Below are positions 25,510 through 34,835 of a stretch of 64,000 nucleotides of DNA, one piece after another. A model generated the notes under the pieces. That model was not told the origin of the DNA. It made no database searches and saw only the letters and a list, made by a program, of their open reading frames with translations. The position numbers and the translations under genes were made by a program. The stretch covers positions 62,001 through 126,000 of the forward strand of contig NZ_CAJHCQ010000011.1 of assembly GCF_904848665.1 (NCBI RefSeq), in the 5' to 3' direction. Numbering within the stretch: position 1 is the first letter of the stretch; each line of letters starts with the position of its first letter. The DNA comes from Paraburkholderia hiiakae (GTDB taxonomy: Bacteria; Pseudomonadota; Gammaproteobacteria; Burkholderiales; Burkholderiaceae).

Positions 25510-26903
25510 CCCTTGTGATTCAGTTGCGAGGCGGCGTCGCGCAACGCTGTGCGCAAGCCTTCTTCCACTACGGGGTGATAGAACGGCATCGCCAGCATGT
25601 CGTCCACGCTCAGCCCCATCTGCGCGCTCCACGCGAGCAGGTGGCCGATATGTTCCGCCGCCGGCCCGAGCCATTCCGCCCCCACGAAGCGCCGTGTCGC
25701 GCGATCCACGTAGACGTGGCCCAAGCCGTGATTCTTGAGCATCACGCGGCTGCGGCCCTGGTCCTCGAAGCTCACGGCGCCCGTCACGAAGCTACCTGCC
25801 ACCAGTTCCCGGTGAGACTTGCCAACCATGGCGATCTGCGGATCGGAGAAGACGATCGCAAGCGCCGCGCGGCGCGCAACGGGTTCGACTTCCGGAAAGC
25901 GCGCGGCATTGCGGCCGGCAGCGCGCCCCTCGTCGGCGGCTTCGTGGAGCAGCGGCAGCACGTCGTTCGCGTCGCCCGCCACGAACACCGGCGCAGCGCC
26001 CGCCTGCAGCGTAGCCGGGTCGAAGCGCGGCACGCCGTGCGCGTCGAGTTCGAGCGACGTGTTCGCAAGGCCGAGGCTCGCCACGTTGGGGTGCCGACCC
26101 GCTGCCGCCAACACGTAATCAAACGTTTCTTCGGACTCCGTGCCATCGGCACGGGCGTACCGAAGCGTCACGCCCGTATCGTTGCGCGCTGCCGATACGA
26201 CACGTCCCTGCGTTTCGAAATGCATGTCTGCGCCAAACACCCGGTGCGCTTCGGCGATCAGACGCGGGTCCGTGAGCGGGCCCACGCTGCCGTGCGAGCC
26301 GCCGTACAACGTGACCCGCACACCGAGCCGCGCGAGCGCCTGGCCGAGTTCCAGGCCAATCACGCCCGCACCGACCACCGCCACGCTGCGCGGCAAATCC
26401 TGCCATGCGAACACGTCGTCGTTGACGATGAGTCGCTCGCCGAGTCCCGCGAGCGACTCGGGGATCGTGGGCGTCGAACCCGTTGCGATCACGACGCTTT
26501 TTGCGCGCACCCGCGTATGTTCGCCAACCTCGATCAGGCCGTCGTCGATGAAGCGCGCATGCCCAACCAGGCGATCCGCTTCGGGCAGTGCGAGGACGCC
26601 ATCCACGACGAACCCGACGAAACGGTCGCGCTCGCTGCGCACGCGGGCCATTACCGCACGGCCGTCGATTTCCATGCCGAGCGGGTTCACGCCGAATCGT
26701 GGCGCCATACTCACCGCGTGCGCCGCCTCGGCCGCCGCGATCAGCAGCTTCGAGGGCATACACCCCACACGTGCACACGTCGTTCCGTAGGCGCCGCCTT
26801 CAATGATGATTGCGCTCGCACCTTCCGCCTTCGCGGCGCGGTAAGCGGAGAGTCCGGCCGTGCCGGCGCCGATGATGGCGACATCCGTTTGCAGAGTTTG
26901 CAT
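25506..26903 (-). CDS. Dihydrolipoyl dehydrogenase-like pyridine nucleotide-disulfide oxidoreductase
   Basis: A 465-residue class-I flavoprotein. FAD motif AIIGAGTAGLSA, redox disulfide C43-x4-C48 in CARVGCMPSK, NAD loop VAVVGAGVIGLELGQALARLG, second FAD motif APVFVAGDAND. The active-site His-Glu pair is near H443/E448 in FYHPVVEEG. These match dihydrolipoamide dehydrogenase, which normally serves 2-oxoacid complexes. No E1 or E2 gene is near, so it may be a stand-alone diaphorase or supply another complex. Confidence 0.88.
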   Translation of the reverse strand: MQTLQTDVAIIGAGTAGLSAYRAAKAEGASAIIIEGGAYGTTCARVGCMPSKLLIAAAEAAHAVSMAPRFGVNPLGMEIDGRAVMARVRSERDRFVGFVVDGVLALPEADRLVGHARFIDDGLIEVGEHTRVRAKSVVIATGSTPTIPESLAGLGERLIVNDDVFAWQDLPRSVAVVGAGVIGLELGQALARLGVRVTLYGGSHGSVGPLTDPRLIAEAHRVFGADMHFETQGRVVSAARNDTGVTLRYARADGTESEETFDYVLAAAGRHPNVASLGLANTSLELDAHGVPRFDPATLQAGAAPVFVAGDANDVLPLLHEAADEGRAAGRNAARFPEVEPVARRAALAIVFSDPQIAMVGKSHRELVAGSFVTGAVSFEDQGRSRVMLKNHGLGHVYVDRATRRFVGAEWLGPAAEHIGHLLAWSAQMGLSVDDMLAMPFYHPVVEEGLRTALRDAASQLNHKG

Positions 26904-27038
26904 CGTGTTTCCTTGAGGGGTTCATGCATTCGTTTCGATGACCCAGTCTAGGAGGTTCACGCGCGAGGGTGAATGTCGGCGCTGCTCAAGTTCATGCCCG
27001 ATCGTCTCACGCGAGGCGAATCGGGGCGGTTGCGCCGC

Positions 27039-27953
27039 TCACTCGGGCATGTGCTGCGCGAGCCAGTCGATCAACACGCGCACCTTCGGCGGCAGAAAGC
27101 GGTTGGGCGGATAGAGCATCCACACCGGGCCGCTGTACGCGCGCGGCGCAAGCAGCCACTCGGGCAGCACGCGCACGAGCAGGCCGCCGCGCAGCGCATC
27201 TGCGGCGGCGAATTCGGGCAGGCTCGCTATGCCCCGGTCCGCAAGCGCCGCATCGCGCCGCGCCCCCACGTCGTTGGCGATATAGCGCCCCTTCACCTCG
27301 ACGGTCTGCGTTTGCGCACCGCGGCGGAACGTCCAGCGGTTGTCATCGGGCGTTTCGCCGAGATAGAGGCAGTCGTGGCGAGCGAGATCCTTCGGGTGCT
27401 TCGGCGTGCCGCGAGCGCGCAGATAAGCGGGGGACGCACACGGCATCCATTGCAGCGTGCCGAGCCGCCGCGCCGCCAGCCCCGGCGGCGGCGTGGGCGT
27501 GGGGCGAACCACGATATCGACGCCCTCGCGTACCGGATCGACGTCGCGGTCGGTGAAGATGAGTTGCACCGCGACGTCCTCATACGCGCGCAAAAAGCCG
27601 GAAATCAGCGGATGAATGACGCTCTGCGCGAACGAAATGGGGGCGCTGATGCTCACGCGCCCATGCGGGCGGCCGGTCAGGCGGCTAGCGGCTTGCGCCG
27701 CGCTCGCGGCGGCTTCGACCATCTCCGTGCAGTGCCGGTAGACCTCGGCGCCCGATTCCGTGAGCCGCAGGCTGCGCGTGGAGCGCTCCAGCAGGCGCGT
27801 GCCGAGTGCGCGTTCGAGCCGCTGCATCTGGCGGCTCACGGTGGAAGGCGTGCTGCCGAGCTGGCGCGCCGCAACCGAGAAATTACCGGCATCGACCACG
27901 CGGGCGAAGGTGGCGAGATCGGGCAGCAGGGGCAGGAGGTCGGAGGGTGTCAT
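27039..27953 (-). CDS. LysR family transcriptional regulator
   Basis: A 304-residue regulator. The N-terminal helix-turn-helix LATFARVVDAGNFSVAARQLGSTPSTVSRQMQRLERALGTRLLERSTRSLRLTESG is typical of the CrgA/DsdC-like group. The effector domain (about 95-300) has GRVSISAPISFAQSVIHPLISGFL. The gene is divergent from the EamA transporter, with about 125 bp between starts, so it probably controls that exporter and itself. Ligand unknown. Confidence 0.93.
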   Translation of the reverse strand: MTPSDLLPLLPDLATFARVVDAGNFSVAARQLGSTPSTVSRQMQRLERALGTRLLERSTRSLRLTESGAEVYRHCTEMVEAAASAAQAASRLTGRPHGRVSISAPISFAQSVIHPLISGFLRAYEDVAVQLIFTDRDVDPVREGVDIVVRPTPTPPPGLAARRLGTLQWMPCASPAYLRARGTPKHPKDLARHDCLYLGETPDDNRWTFRRGAQTQTVEVKGRYIANDVGARRDAALADRGIASLPEFAAADALRGGLLVRVLPEWLLAPRAYSGPVWMLYPPNRFLPPKVRVLIDWLAQHMPE

Positions 27954-28078
27954 GGCAGGCGTGGCGAAATCATCTGTGCATTTGAAGCATAAATGATGTT
28001 CGGGCGAAACGGATTATCGCCGTGAAAGCATTATCGGACAATGTGTACGTCCCTAACCGATCTGCGAGTTCGTTCCCC

Positions 28079-28999
28079 ATGAATGCCCTGACCCGTTCGT
28101 CCCGCACCGTCGATCTGCTGCTCGTTGCCGTCGCGCTCATCTGGGGCACGAGCTATGGCGTGGTGAAGGGCGTGTTGCTCGTCTACCCGGTGCTGGGTCT
28201 GCTGGCCCTGCGTTTTGGCATCACCTTTGTGCTGCTTTCGCCCTCGCTGCGCGGGCTGCGTCATGTGATGTGGCGCGACCGGATCGGCGTGCTCGGTGCG
28301 GGCTTGTTGCTGCTCGGCATCTTTCTGGCCGAGACGTTTGGTGTTTCGCTCACGAATGCCTCGAACGCCGCGTTTCTCATCAGCCTGTGCGTGGTGCTTA
28401 CGCCGCTCGTGGAGTGGGCGTGGCTCAAGCGCGCGCCGCGCCCGGTGGAATGGGCGGCGGCCGGCGTGTCGCTGCTCGGCGCGCTTCTCCTGACGGGCGG
28501 GCACGTTGCGGCGAGCCCCGGCGACCTGCTGGTCCTGCTGGCCGCGTTGCTGCGTGCGTTGACCACTTGTGCGGTCAAGCGCGTGATGAAGTCGGGCGCT
28601 GTGCCGCCGCTCACGGTGACGGCGGTGCAATCCGCCGTCGTCGCGATCGGCTGCGCCGCGCTCGCACTGACTGTCGCGCCCGCGCAATGGCAGCCGTTGC
28701 CGCACTGGCAGGGGCACGGCGTGTTCTGGGGCAGCGTGATCTATCTCGTGGCGGGTTGCACGCTGTTCGCCTTCTTCGTGCAGAACTACGCCGTGAGCCG
28801 CAGCAGCCCCACGCGCGTGGCGTTGCTCATGGGCAGCGAGCCTGTGTTCGGCGCCCTCTTTGCATGCGTGTGGCTGGGCGAGCGGCTGACTTTGCCCGCG
28901 TGGATCGGTGGCATGCTGATTGTTGCGGCTTCGCTTTTCGCGCTCAAGCGGGAACCGCATCGCGAAGCACGAGAGGCACAAGAAGCTGTGAAAGCGTAG
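28079..28999 (+). CDS. DMT family transporter (EamA domains)
   Basis: A 306-residue membrane protein with ten predicted helices in two EamA repeats: LLLVAVALIWGTSYGVVKG opens the first and LLVLLAALLRALTTCAVKRVM the second. The late SSPTRVALLMGSEPVFGALFACVWLGERL motif is typical. Such carriers export amino acids or metabolites. The ATG at 28079 is preferred; a GTG at 28022 would add 19 residues. Divergent from the LysR gene. Confidence 0.88.
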   Translation: MNALTRSSRTVDLLLVAVALIWGTSYGVVKGVLLVYPVLGLLALRFGITFVLLSPSLRGLRHVMWRDRIGVLGAGLLLLGIFLAETFGVSLTNASNAAFLISLCVVLTPLVEWAWLKRAPRPVEWAAAGVSLLGALLLTGGHVAASPGDLLVLLAALLRALTTCAVKRVMKSGAVPPLTVTAVQSAVVAIGCAALALTVAPAQWQPLPHWQGHGVFWGSVIYLVAGCTLFAFFVQNYAVSRSSPTRVALLMGSEPVFGALFACVWLGERLTLPAWIGGMLIVAASLFALKREPHREAREAQEAVKA

Positions 29000-29123
29000 G
29001 GCGCCGCGTCCACGTCCACAAAAAAGCTCATATGCAATTGCGAATTAACTGGTAGGGGATCGAGACGCGGGCTGTTCCAATGGGCGATTGGACCCGTTCG
29101 ACGCCGCAGGAGATAGCCCTACG

Positions 29124-30497
29124 ATGGCAAAAGCCAACAAACCCATATTGCTCAACGCGTTCAACATGAATTGCGTGGGGCACATCAATCACGGACTGTG
29201 GACGCACCCGCGCGACCGCTCGACCGACTACCGCACACTCGCGTACTGGACGAATCTCGCGCGCACGCTCGAGCGCGGCCTTTTCGACGGGCTGTTTCTC
29301 GCCGATATCGTGGGCGTATACGACGTCTATCAGCGCAACGTGGACGTGACGTTGCGCGAGTCGATCCAGTTGCCGGTGAACGACCCCACGCTCGTCGTGC
29401 CGGCCATGGCCGCGGTGACCGAGCATCTCGGCTTTGGCGTGACGGTGAACCTCACCTACGATCAGCCGTATTTGCTGGCGCGGCGCTTTTCCACGCTCGA
29501 TCACCTCACACAAGGCCGCATTGGCTGGAATATCGTGACGGGCTATCTCGACAGCGCGGCGCGCGCGATGGGGCTTGAGCAGCAGCTTCCGCACGACGAA
29601 CGCTACGACCGTGCGGACGAATACCTGGAAGTCCTCTACAAGCTCTGGGAGGGTAGCTGGGAGGCGGGCGCCGTGCGGCGCGACAAGGCCGCGCGCGTGT
29701 TTGCCGACCCAGCGAGGCTCCATCGCGTGGAGCATGCCGGACGCTACTACCGCGTGGACGGCTATCACCTTGCGGAACCTTCGCCGCAGCGCACGCCGGT
29801 GCTGTTCCAGGCGGGCAGTTCGGGGCGAGGGCAGCGCTTTGCGGCGCGCCATGCCGAATGTGTGTTTATTTCTCCGCCCAATCGGGCCGCCGCGCGCGAG
29901 ACCGTGCGCGCGCTGCGCGAACAGCTGGTGCAAGCGGGGCGTCGCCCCGACGATGTGAAGGTTTTCGTGGGCGCGGCGGTGGTGCCGGGTGCGACCGAGC
30001 GCGAAGCGCGCGAGAAGTATGCGGACTACCGCCAGTATGCGAGCCGCGAAGCGGGGTTGGCGCATTTCGCGTCGAGCACGGGCATCGACTATGCGCAATA
30101 CGATCTCGACGCCCCCGTGGACTACGCCCCGGGCAACGCGATCGAATCCGCCACGCGCACGGCGAAGCAACATGGCTGGACGCGGCGCAAGCTGCTCGAG
30201 ATGTTCGAACTGGGCGGCCGTTATCCCGCGATTGTCGGCAGCGCTTCGCAGGTGGCGGACGAACTGCAGGCGTGGATCGACGAGGCCGATGTGGACGGCT
30301 TTAATCTGAGCCGGACCGTGGTGCCCGAGAGCTATGAGGATTTTGTGGATCTCGTCGTGCCGGAGTTGCAGGCGCGTGGGCGCTACAAGACGGCGTATGC
30401 GCCTGGCACGTTGCGGGAGAAGTTGTTTGGCGATGAGCCTACGTTGCCGCAGCGGCACGCGGCGGCGGGGTTCAGGCGCGTGACGGAAGCGGCCTGA
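29124..30497 (+). CDS. LLM class monooxygenase, NtaA/SnaA/DszA family
   Basis: A 457-residue FMNH2-dependent monooxygenase of the nitrilotriacetate/DszA group. KPILLNAFNMNCVGHINHGLWTHPRDRS at the start, GLFDGLFLADIVGVYDVY, GRIGWNIVTGYLDSAARAMG and the LFQAGSSGRGQRFAARHAECVF block are characteristic. Family members cleave C-N or C-S bonds of xenobiotics and organosulfur compounds with flavin from a partner reductase. AGGAGA lies 11 bases before the ATG. The convergent MetQ-type protein is consistent with sulfur scavenging. Confidence 0.9.
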   Translation: MAKANKPILLNAFNMNCVGHINHGLWTHPRDRSTDYRTLAYWTNLARTLERGLFDGLFLADIVGVYDVYQRNVDVTLRESIQLPVNDPTLVVPAMAAVTEHLGFGVTVNLTYDQPYLLARRFSTLDHLTQGRIGWNIVTGYLDSAARAMGLEQQLPHDERYDRADEYLEVLYKLWEGSWEAGAVRRDKAARVFADPARLHRVEHAGRYYRVDGYHLAEPSPQRTPVLFQAGSSGRGQRFAARHAECVFISPPNRAAARETVRALREQLVQAGRRPDDVKVFVGAAVVPGATEREAREKYADYRQYASREAGLAHFASSTGIDYAQYDLDAPVDYAPGNAIESATRTAKQHGWTRRKLLEMFELGGRYPAIVGSASQVADELQAWIDEADVDGFNLSRTVVPESYEDFVDLVVPELQARGRYKTAYAPGTLREKLFGDEPTLPQRHAAAGFRRVTEAA

Positions 30498-30518
30498 ACA
30501 ACGATGTAACGCAAAATC

Positions 30519-30547
30519 GCCGGTGATTCGGATAACGAATCACCGGC
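30519..30547. terminator. Bidirectional hairpin between convergent genes
   Basis: GCCGGTGATTCG, GATAA, CGAATCACCGGC: a 12-bp stem with a 5-nt loop placed between the convergent monooxygenase and MetQ-type genes. AAAA on the left would read as T4 on the minus strand. Likely serves both genes. Confidence 0.75.
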
Positions 30548-30570
30548 AATCGATTGTGAATCAGGCGCCT

Positions 30571-31398
30571 TTACTGCTGCGGCGCGTCCTTCCACGCGGG
30601 CAGCGTCGCCCCGTGATACACGGCAATGATCTCGGAAGCCACGTTAGGCTGCTGATAGCTTTCCACGAGCGCATGCACCCAAGGCGCGTTGGCGTCCTTC
30701 TCATTCACGGCAATGAAGTTGCGATACGGATTGCCAGTCACCTTCTCCTGAGCAATGCGCTCCTGCGGAATCTTGATGCCCGACTTCACGGCCCAGTCCG
30801 TATTGACGATGGCCGCATCCAGATCGCCAATCGCGCGTCCGACAATACCCGAATCGAGTTCCTTGATATGGATATTTTTCGGATTTTTCGCGATGTCGCG
30901 TGCGGTCGGCAAGAGGCCGACATCGTCGCGCAGCGTAATGAGCCCTTGTGCCTGGAGCAGCAGGAGCGAGCGGCCTTCGTTGCTCGGATCGTTCGGCACG
31001 CCAATGGTCGCGCCTTGCGGCAGGTCCGCCACCGACTTCACCTTGCGCGAATATAGCCCGATAGGCTGCACGTAGGTAAAGCCCACCGGCACGATCTTGT
31101 AGCCGCGCGCCTTGATCTGCGCGTCGAGATACGGCTTGTGCTGGAACGAATTGGCGTCGAGGTCGTGGCTCGACAGCGCTTCGTTGGGCTGAGTATATTC
31201 GGAGAACGTAGTCAGCTTGATCGTGAGGCCATGCTTCGCAGCGTTGGCGGCAACCACGCGCCACACGTCCTCGTCTTCACCCGACATGATGCCCACGCGC
31301 AACGTCTGGTCCGCCGCGTGTGCAAGCGTCGCGCTCCCGAAACTCACGCCCAGCGCGAGCGAGGCCAGCATCGCGCCCAACAAGGTTCTTTTCTTCAT
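30571..31398 (-). CDS. MetQ/NlpA family ABC transporter substrate-binding protein
   Basis: A 275-residue exported protein with a signal peptide to about residue 28 (GSATLAHA); no lipobox Cys, unlike E. coli MetQ. The mature part has LRVGIMSGEDEDVWRVVAANAAKHGLTIKL, then DLDANSFQHKPYLDAQIKARGYKIVPVG and GVPNDPSNEGRSLLLLQAQGLITL, all typical of the NlpA family. These bind methionine or related compounds. No MetN/MetI partner is adjacent. Start 31398, or ATG 31407 three codons earlier. Confidence 0.88.
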   Translation of the reverse strand: MKKRTLLGAMLASLALGVSFGSATLAHAADQTLRVGIMSGEDEDVWRVVAANAAKHGLTIKLTTFSEYTQPNEALSSHDLDANSFQHKPYLDAQIKARGYKIVPVGFTYVQPIGLYSRKVKSVADLPQGATIGVPNDPSNEGRSLLLLQAQGLITLRDDVGLLPTARDIAKNPKNIHIKELDSGIVGRAIGDLDAAIVNTDWAVKSGIKIPQERIAQEKVTGNPYRNFIAVNEKDANAPWVHALVESYQQPNVASEIIAVYHGATLPAWKDAPQQ

Positions 31399-31560
31399 AG
31401 GATCCATTATTCGAAGAGTTGTGGATAAGGCGATGCTAAGGAGCGCGCCGCAAGCGGACAACCAATTTCGGGAGCATTGCTTAGCTATATTCGTCGTTTT
31501 GCGGCGCGCAACGGCGTGGCTAGGATGCAGCGATTGCATTTTTCAAGCGAGTTCCTTTCC

Positions 31561-33051
31561 ATGTCCACTCTCGCCGTTCCTGCTTCTGAAGTCATTGAAG
31601 CCGCCGGGCAAGCGCCTGGCTCGCAACATGCCGTGATCCGCTCGGCGCAAGACGTGGCGCGCATCGTCAGCGGCGGGGCCGCACAAGGCAGCAACGCGCG
31701 CATCGTGATCGCCATCGCACTGGGCGGCGTGTTTCTCGATGCCTACGATCTCACCTCGCTCGCCTATGGCATCAAGGACATCGCGCGCGAGTTCTCGCTA
31801 ACGCCCGTGCAGGTCGGCTTCGTCTCGGCGGCCATTACGTTCGGCGCGATTCTCGGTGCACTGTTCGGCGGCTATCTCACCGACCGCATCGGGCGCTACC
31901 GCGTCTTCATGGCCGACATGCTGTTCTTCGTCGTGGCCGCGATCGCGGCCGGGCTCGCGCCCAACGCGTGGGTGCTCGGCGGTGCGCGCTTTCTCATGGG
32001 CTTTGGCGTCGGGCTCGATCTACCGGTTGCCATGGCGTTTCTCGCGGAGTTTTCGCGCGTGGCGGGCAAGGGCAACAAGGCGGCCAGCGTGGCGGCGTGG
32101 TGCCCCGCGTGGTACGCGGCCACGAGCACCTGCTATCTGCTCATTCTCGGCCTCTATGCCATGCTGCCCGCGCACCAGCTTGGCTGGCTCTGGCGCATTA
32201 CGCTCGCGTTCGGCGCGGTGCCGGCGCTCGTCATCATCGCCGTGCGTAGCCGCTATATCAGCGAGTCACCGGTGTGGGCCGCGAATCAGGGCGATCTGGA
32301 AGGCGCGGCGCGCATACTCAAGCGCTCGTATGGCGTGGATGCCGTGGTCGAGCGCGGCGAGGCGCCTGCGCGCATCACGCGCACCGCTTCATGGCGCAAT
32401 TACGGCGTGCTGTTCAACGCCACGTATCGCCGTCGCACGATTCTCGCCACAACGATCGGCGCGGCGTCTTCGTTCGGCTACAACGCGATCATCTTCGGCC
32501 TGCCCGTGATCATCGCGAGTTTTCTCCAGCAAGGACCGCTCACCACGATCCTCGCTTCGCTCACGTTGAACCTCTTGTTCGCATTCGTTGGCGGCTTGAT
32601 TGGCGTGCGCACCGCGCCCACCGTTGGCGCATGGAAAATGACCGCGCTCGGCCACACGCTGCAGTTCGTCTCGCTCATCGGTCTCGCGCTGATCGGCCAT
32701 CCAGGCAGTGGCTTACTCGTTGCGCTCGCCATTCTGCTGCTGGGCGGCTATCTGTTCGGGCAGGGGTTCGGCCCGGGGTCGCACAGTATGACCTACGCGG
32801 CGCTCAGTTATCCGACTTCGCTGCGTGGCATTGGCGTGGGCTTCAATCAAACGCTCGTGCGCTCCGCTTCCACGGTGTCGCTGTTCCTGTTTCCCGTACT
32901 CGCCGCGGCGCTCGGCACGAAAGTCTTCTGGGTGATCGCCATCGCGCCGCTCGCTTCGCTGCTTGTGTTGCTCGCAATCCGCTGGGAGCCCTCGGGCTAC
33001 GACATCGATAGCGAAGATTACGCCGATGAGCGCGATGCAGCGATTGCATAA
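31561..33051 (+). CDS. MFS transporter, sugar-porter/metabolite:H+ symporter type
   Basis: A 496-residue carrier with about 12 helices. IALGGVFLDAYDLTSLAYGIKDIAREF and GGYLTDRIGRYRVF (loop 2-3) and AYALSYPTSLRG-like YAALSYPTSLRGIGVGFNQTLVRSAS near helix 10 place it in the family that includes metabolite:H+ symporters. Both ends are cytoplasmic; the C-tail is acidic (DIDSEDYADERDAA). Start 31561 has no strong Shine-Dalgarno, and ATG 31525 is possible. Divergent from the MetQ-type gene. Substrate unknown. Confidence 0.85.
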   Translation: MSTLAVPASEVIEAAGQAPGSQHAVIRSAQDVARIVSGGAAQGSNARIVIAIALGGVFLDAYDLTSLAYGIKDIAREFSLTPVQVGFVSAAITFGAILGALFGGYLTDRIGRYRVFMADMLFFVVAAIAAGLAPNAWVLGGARFLMGFGVGLDLPVAMAFLAEFSRVAGKGNKAASVAAWCPAWYAATSTCYLLILGLYAMLPAHQLGWLWRITLAFGAVPALVIIAVRSRYISESPVWAANQGDLEGAARILKRSYGVDAVVERGEAPARITRTASWRNYGVLFNATYRRRTILATTIGAASSFGYNAIIFGLPVIIASFLQQGPLTTILASLTLNLLFAFVGGLIGVRTAPTVGAWKMTALGHTLQFVSLIGLALIGHPGSGLLVALAILLLGGYLFGQGFGPGSHSMTYAALSYPTSLRGIGVGFNQTLVRSASTVSLFLFPVLAAALGTKVFWVIAIAPLASLLVLLAIRWEPSGYDIDSEDYADERDAAIA

Positions 33052-33193
33052 GCAACGAAGAACAAGTTATTTCGGTTTCGAAGATCAGCATTCCATACTG
33101 ATTGGCGAGGCACGCGCTTCGGGATGCGTAGCGCCTGCTTAAAGGCGACATAGTGATCGCCGCAAACGGGGTTTGAACAGGGGAAAACCAACT

Positions 33194-34612
33194 ATGAGCG
33201 ATTCGACTCTTGCAGCCGAGGGCGGCAAGCACACGCGTGGGCAGGCCGTGGCGGCTCAGCGCAAGCCCATCGGCACGGAAGACTGGTGGGCGGTTGCGAT
33301 CGGGCTCTTCGTCATTGCGATCGCATATGGGCTTTTTGCTTCCGGCAGCAGCATCAAGAGCCTTGCGGTGGCGCCGGCGCGCTGGAACGACTTCGGCGGC
33401 CTTGCGCGAGACCTCGCAGCGCACGCGGGTGGATACGCGGCGCTGTTCGTCGGGTTCGCGGTCGTATTTTCCGTGGCGATTGCGGCGCTCGGCTTGCCGG
33501 TTGCGCAATTCGTCGGAGGATTCTTCGTCCTCTTCGTGGTCTCGGCGCTCATCTTCGTCGTGGGGGCGTGGGCGCAGGCTACGCGCTACAACCTGGAGCC
33601 GCCGCTCATCGCGCTGGCGCTAGGGCTGATCGTCTCGAACGTGTTCACGTTGCCCGCCTGGCTCGCGCCGGCGCTGCGCGTGGAGTTCTACATCAAGGTC
33701 GGGATCGTGCTGCTCGGCGCGACGCTGCCGCTCACACTGATTGCGTGGGCCGGTCCGGTTGCCGTGGGGCAGGCCACCATCGTTTCGCTCGTCACCTTCT
33801 TCGTGATCTACGGCACCGCGCGGGCGCTCAAGATCGAGCAGCGCTTTGCCGCGGTGCTGGGCGTGGGCGGCGCGGTGTGCGGCGTTTCGGCGGCGATCGC
33901 GATTGCGGGCGCGGTGCGCGCGCGGCGCGAGCAGGCTTCGGTGGCGATCACGCTCGTCGTGGGGTGGGCGATCGTCATGGTCTTCGCGCTGCCCGCGCTT
34001 TCGCGTGCGTTCGGCCTGCCGACAGGGATCGCCGGCGCCTGGATCGGCACCTCGGAATTCGCGGACGCGGCGGGCATCGCCGCCGCCCAGGCCTATGGCG
34101 ACCTCGCGCGACATGCGGGCGGCGCAGTAGCGGGGGCGCCCGACGCGGCCCTGCAAGCCTTCGTGTTGATGAAGGTGGTGGGACGCGATATCTGGATCGG
34201 CATCTGGGCCTTCGTGCTCGCGATCGTGGCGACCACGCGCTGGGACCGCGAGGCCGGCGACGAGGTCCGCACAACTACGCGCGCCCGCGAAATCTGGACC
34301 CGCTTTCCCAAGTTCGTGATCGGGTTCGTCATTGCTTCGGCGTTCGTCACGTGGGTCGCCTCGCATTACACGCTGGCCGAATACCGCAGTGTCGTGACGC
34401 CGGCCTTCGTCGCGCCGATCGTCGCGTTGCGCACCTGGGCGTTCACGTTCTGCTTTCTCAGCATTGGCCTCACCACGCGATTCGCCGCGCTTTCGTCGAC
34501 GGGCGTGAGGCCCCTTGCCGCGTTCACCGTCGGCGTGGCCGTGAATGTGGTGCTCGGCTATCTGCTCTCGGCGCATGTGTTCGCACCGTACTGGCTGGCA
34601 CTCGGCCAATGA
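33194..34612 (+). CDS. Putative sulfate exporter family transporter (YeiH/UPF0324)
   Basis: A 472-residue membrane protein of the YeiH (Cons_hypoth698) family with about 11 helices. The family core APALRVEFYIKVGIVLLGATLPLTL and the glycine-rich LGVGGAVCGVSAAIAIAGAVRARREQ are clear. An additional N-terminal segment of about 110 residues with three helices is longer than in the shorter family members. Some relatives are linked to export of sulfite or sulfate after sulfonate breakdown. AGGGG precedes the ATG. A four-cysteine mini-protein overlaps its stop by four bases. Confidence 0.85.
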   Translation: MSDSTLAAEGGKHTRGQAVAAQRKPIGTEDWWAVAIGLFVIAIAYGLFASGSSIKSLAVAPARWNDFGGLARDLAAHAGGYAALFVGFAVVFSVAIAALGLPVAQFVGGFFVLFVVSALIFVVGAWAQATRYNLEPPLIALALGLIVSNVFTLPAWLAPALRVEFYIKVGIVLLGATLPLTLIAWAGPVAVGQATIVSLVTFFVIYGTARALKIEQRFAAVLGVGGAVCGVSAAIAIAGAVRARREQASVAITLVVGWAIVMVFALPALSRAFGLPTGIAGAWIGTSEFADAAGIAAAQAYGDLARHAGGAVAGAPDAALQAFVLMKVVGRDIWIGIWAFVLAIVATTRWDREAGDEVRTTTRAREIWTRFPKFVIGFVIASAFVTWVASHYTLAEYRSVVTPAFVAPIVALRTWAFTFCFLSIGLTTRFAALSSTGVRPLAAFTVGVAVNVVLGYLLSAHVFAPYWLALGQ

Positions 34613-34830
34613 GCATGAACGGCGCGGCTGATTCCGCAAAGCGGCCACAGTGCGGGCAGTGTGCGCACTGGGCCGAAGACCGCGCGGTGCTGGAGGCGCG
34701 CATCGCGGGCTTAGCCTCGTTCGGGTCCGCTTATGGGGCGAGTGTTGGGGAGAGCCGATTATGTCTGCGGCACGACCGGCTGACTCAACCGGAGGACCGC
34801 TGTGCGGCATTCGTTGCGCGCACAACGTAA
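34609..34830 (+). CDS. Small four-cysteine hypothetical protein, coupled to YeiH-type gene
   Basis: A 73-residue soluble protein with C15, C18, C52 and C65, plus His20 and His55, in CGQCAHW...LCLRHDRL...DRCAAF. The pattern suggests a single metal site (inference). Its ATG overlaps the transporter stop (ATGA), so it is probably made together with it. I recognise no family. The 222-bp frame is short, but the coupling and the cysteine spacing support it being real. Confidence 0.6.
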   Translation: MSMNGAADSAKRPQCGQCAHWAEDRAVLEARIAGLASFGSAYGASVGESRLCLRHDRLTQPEDRCAAFVARTT

Positions 34831-34835
34831 GGTGC

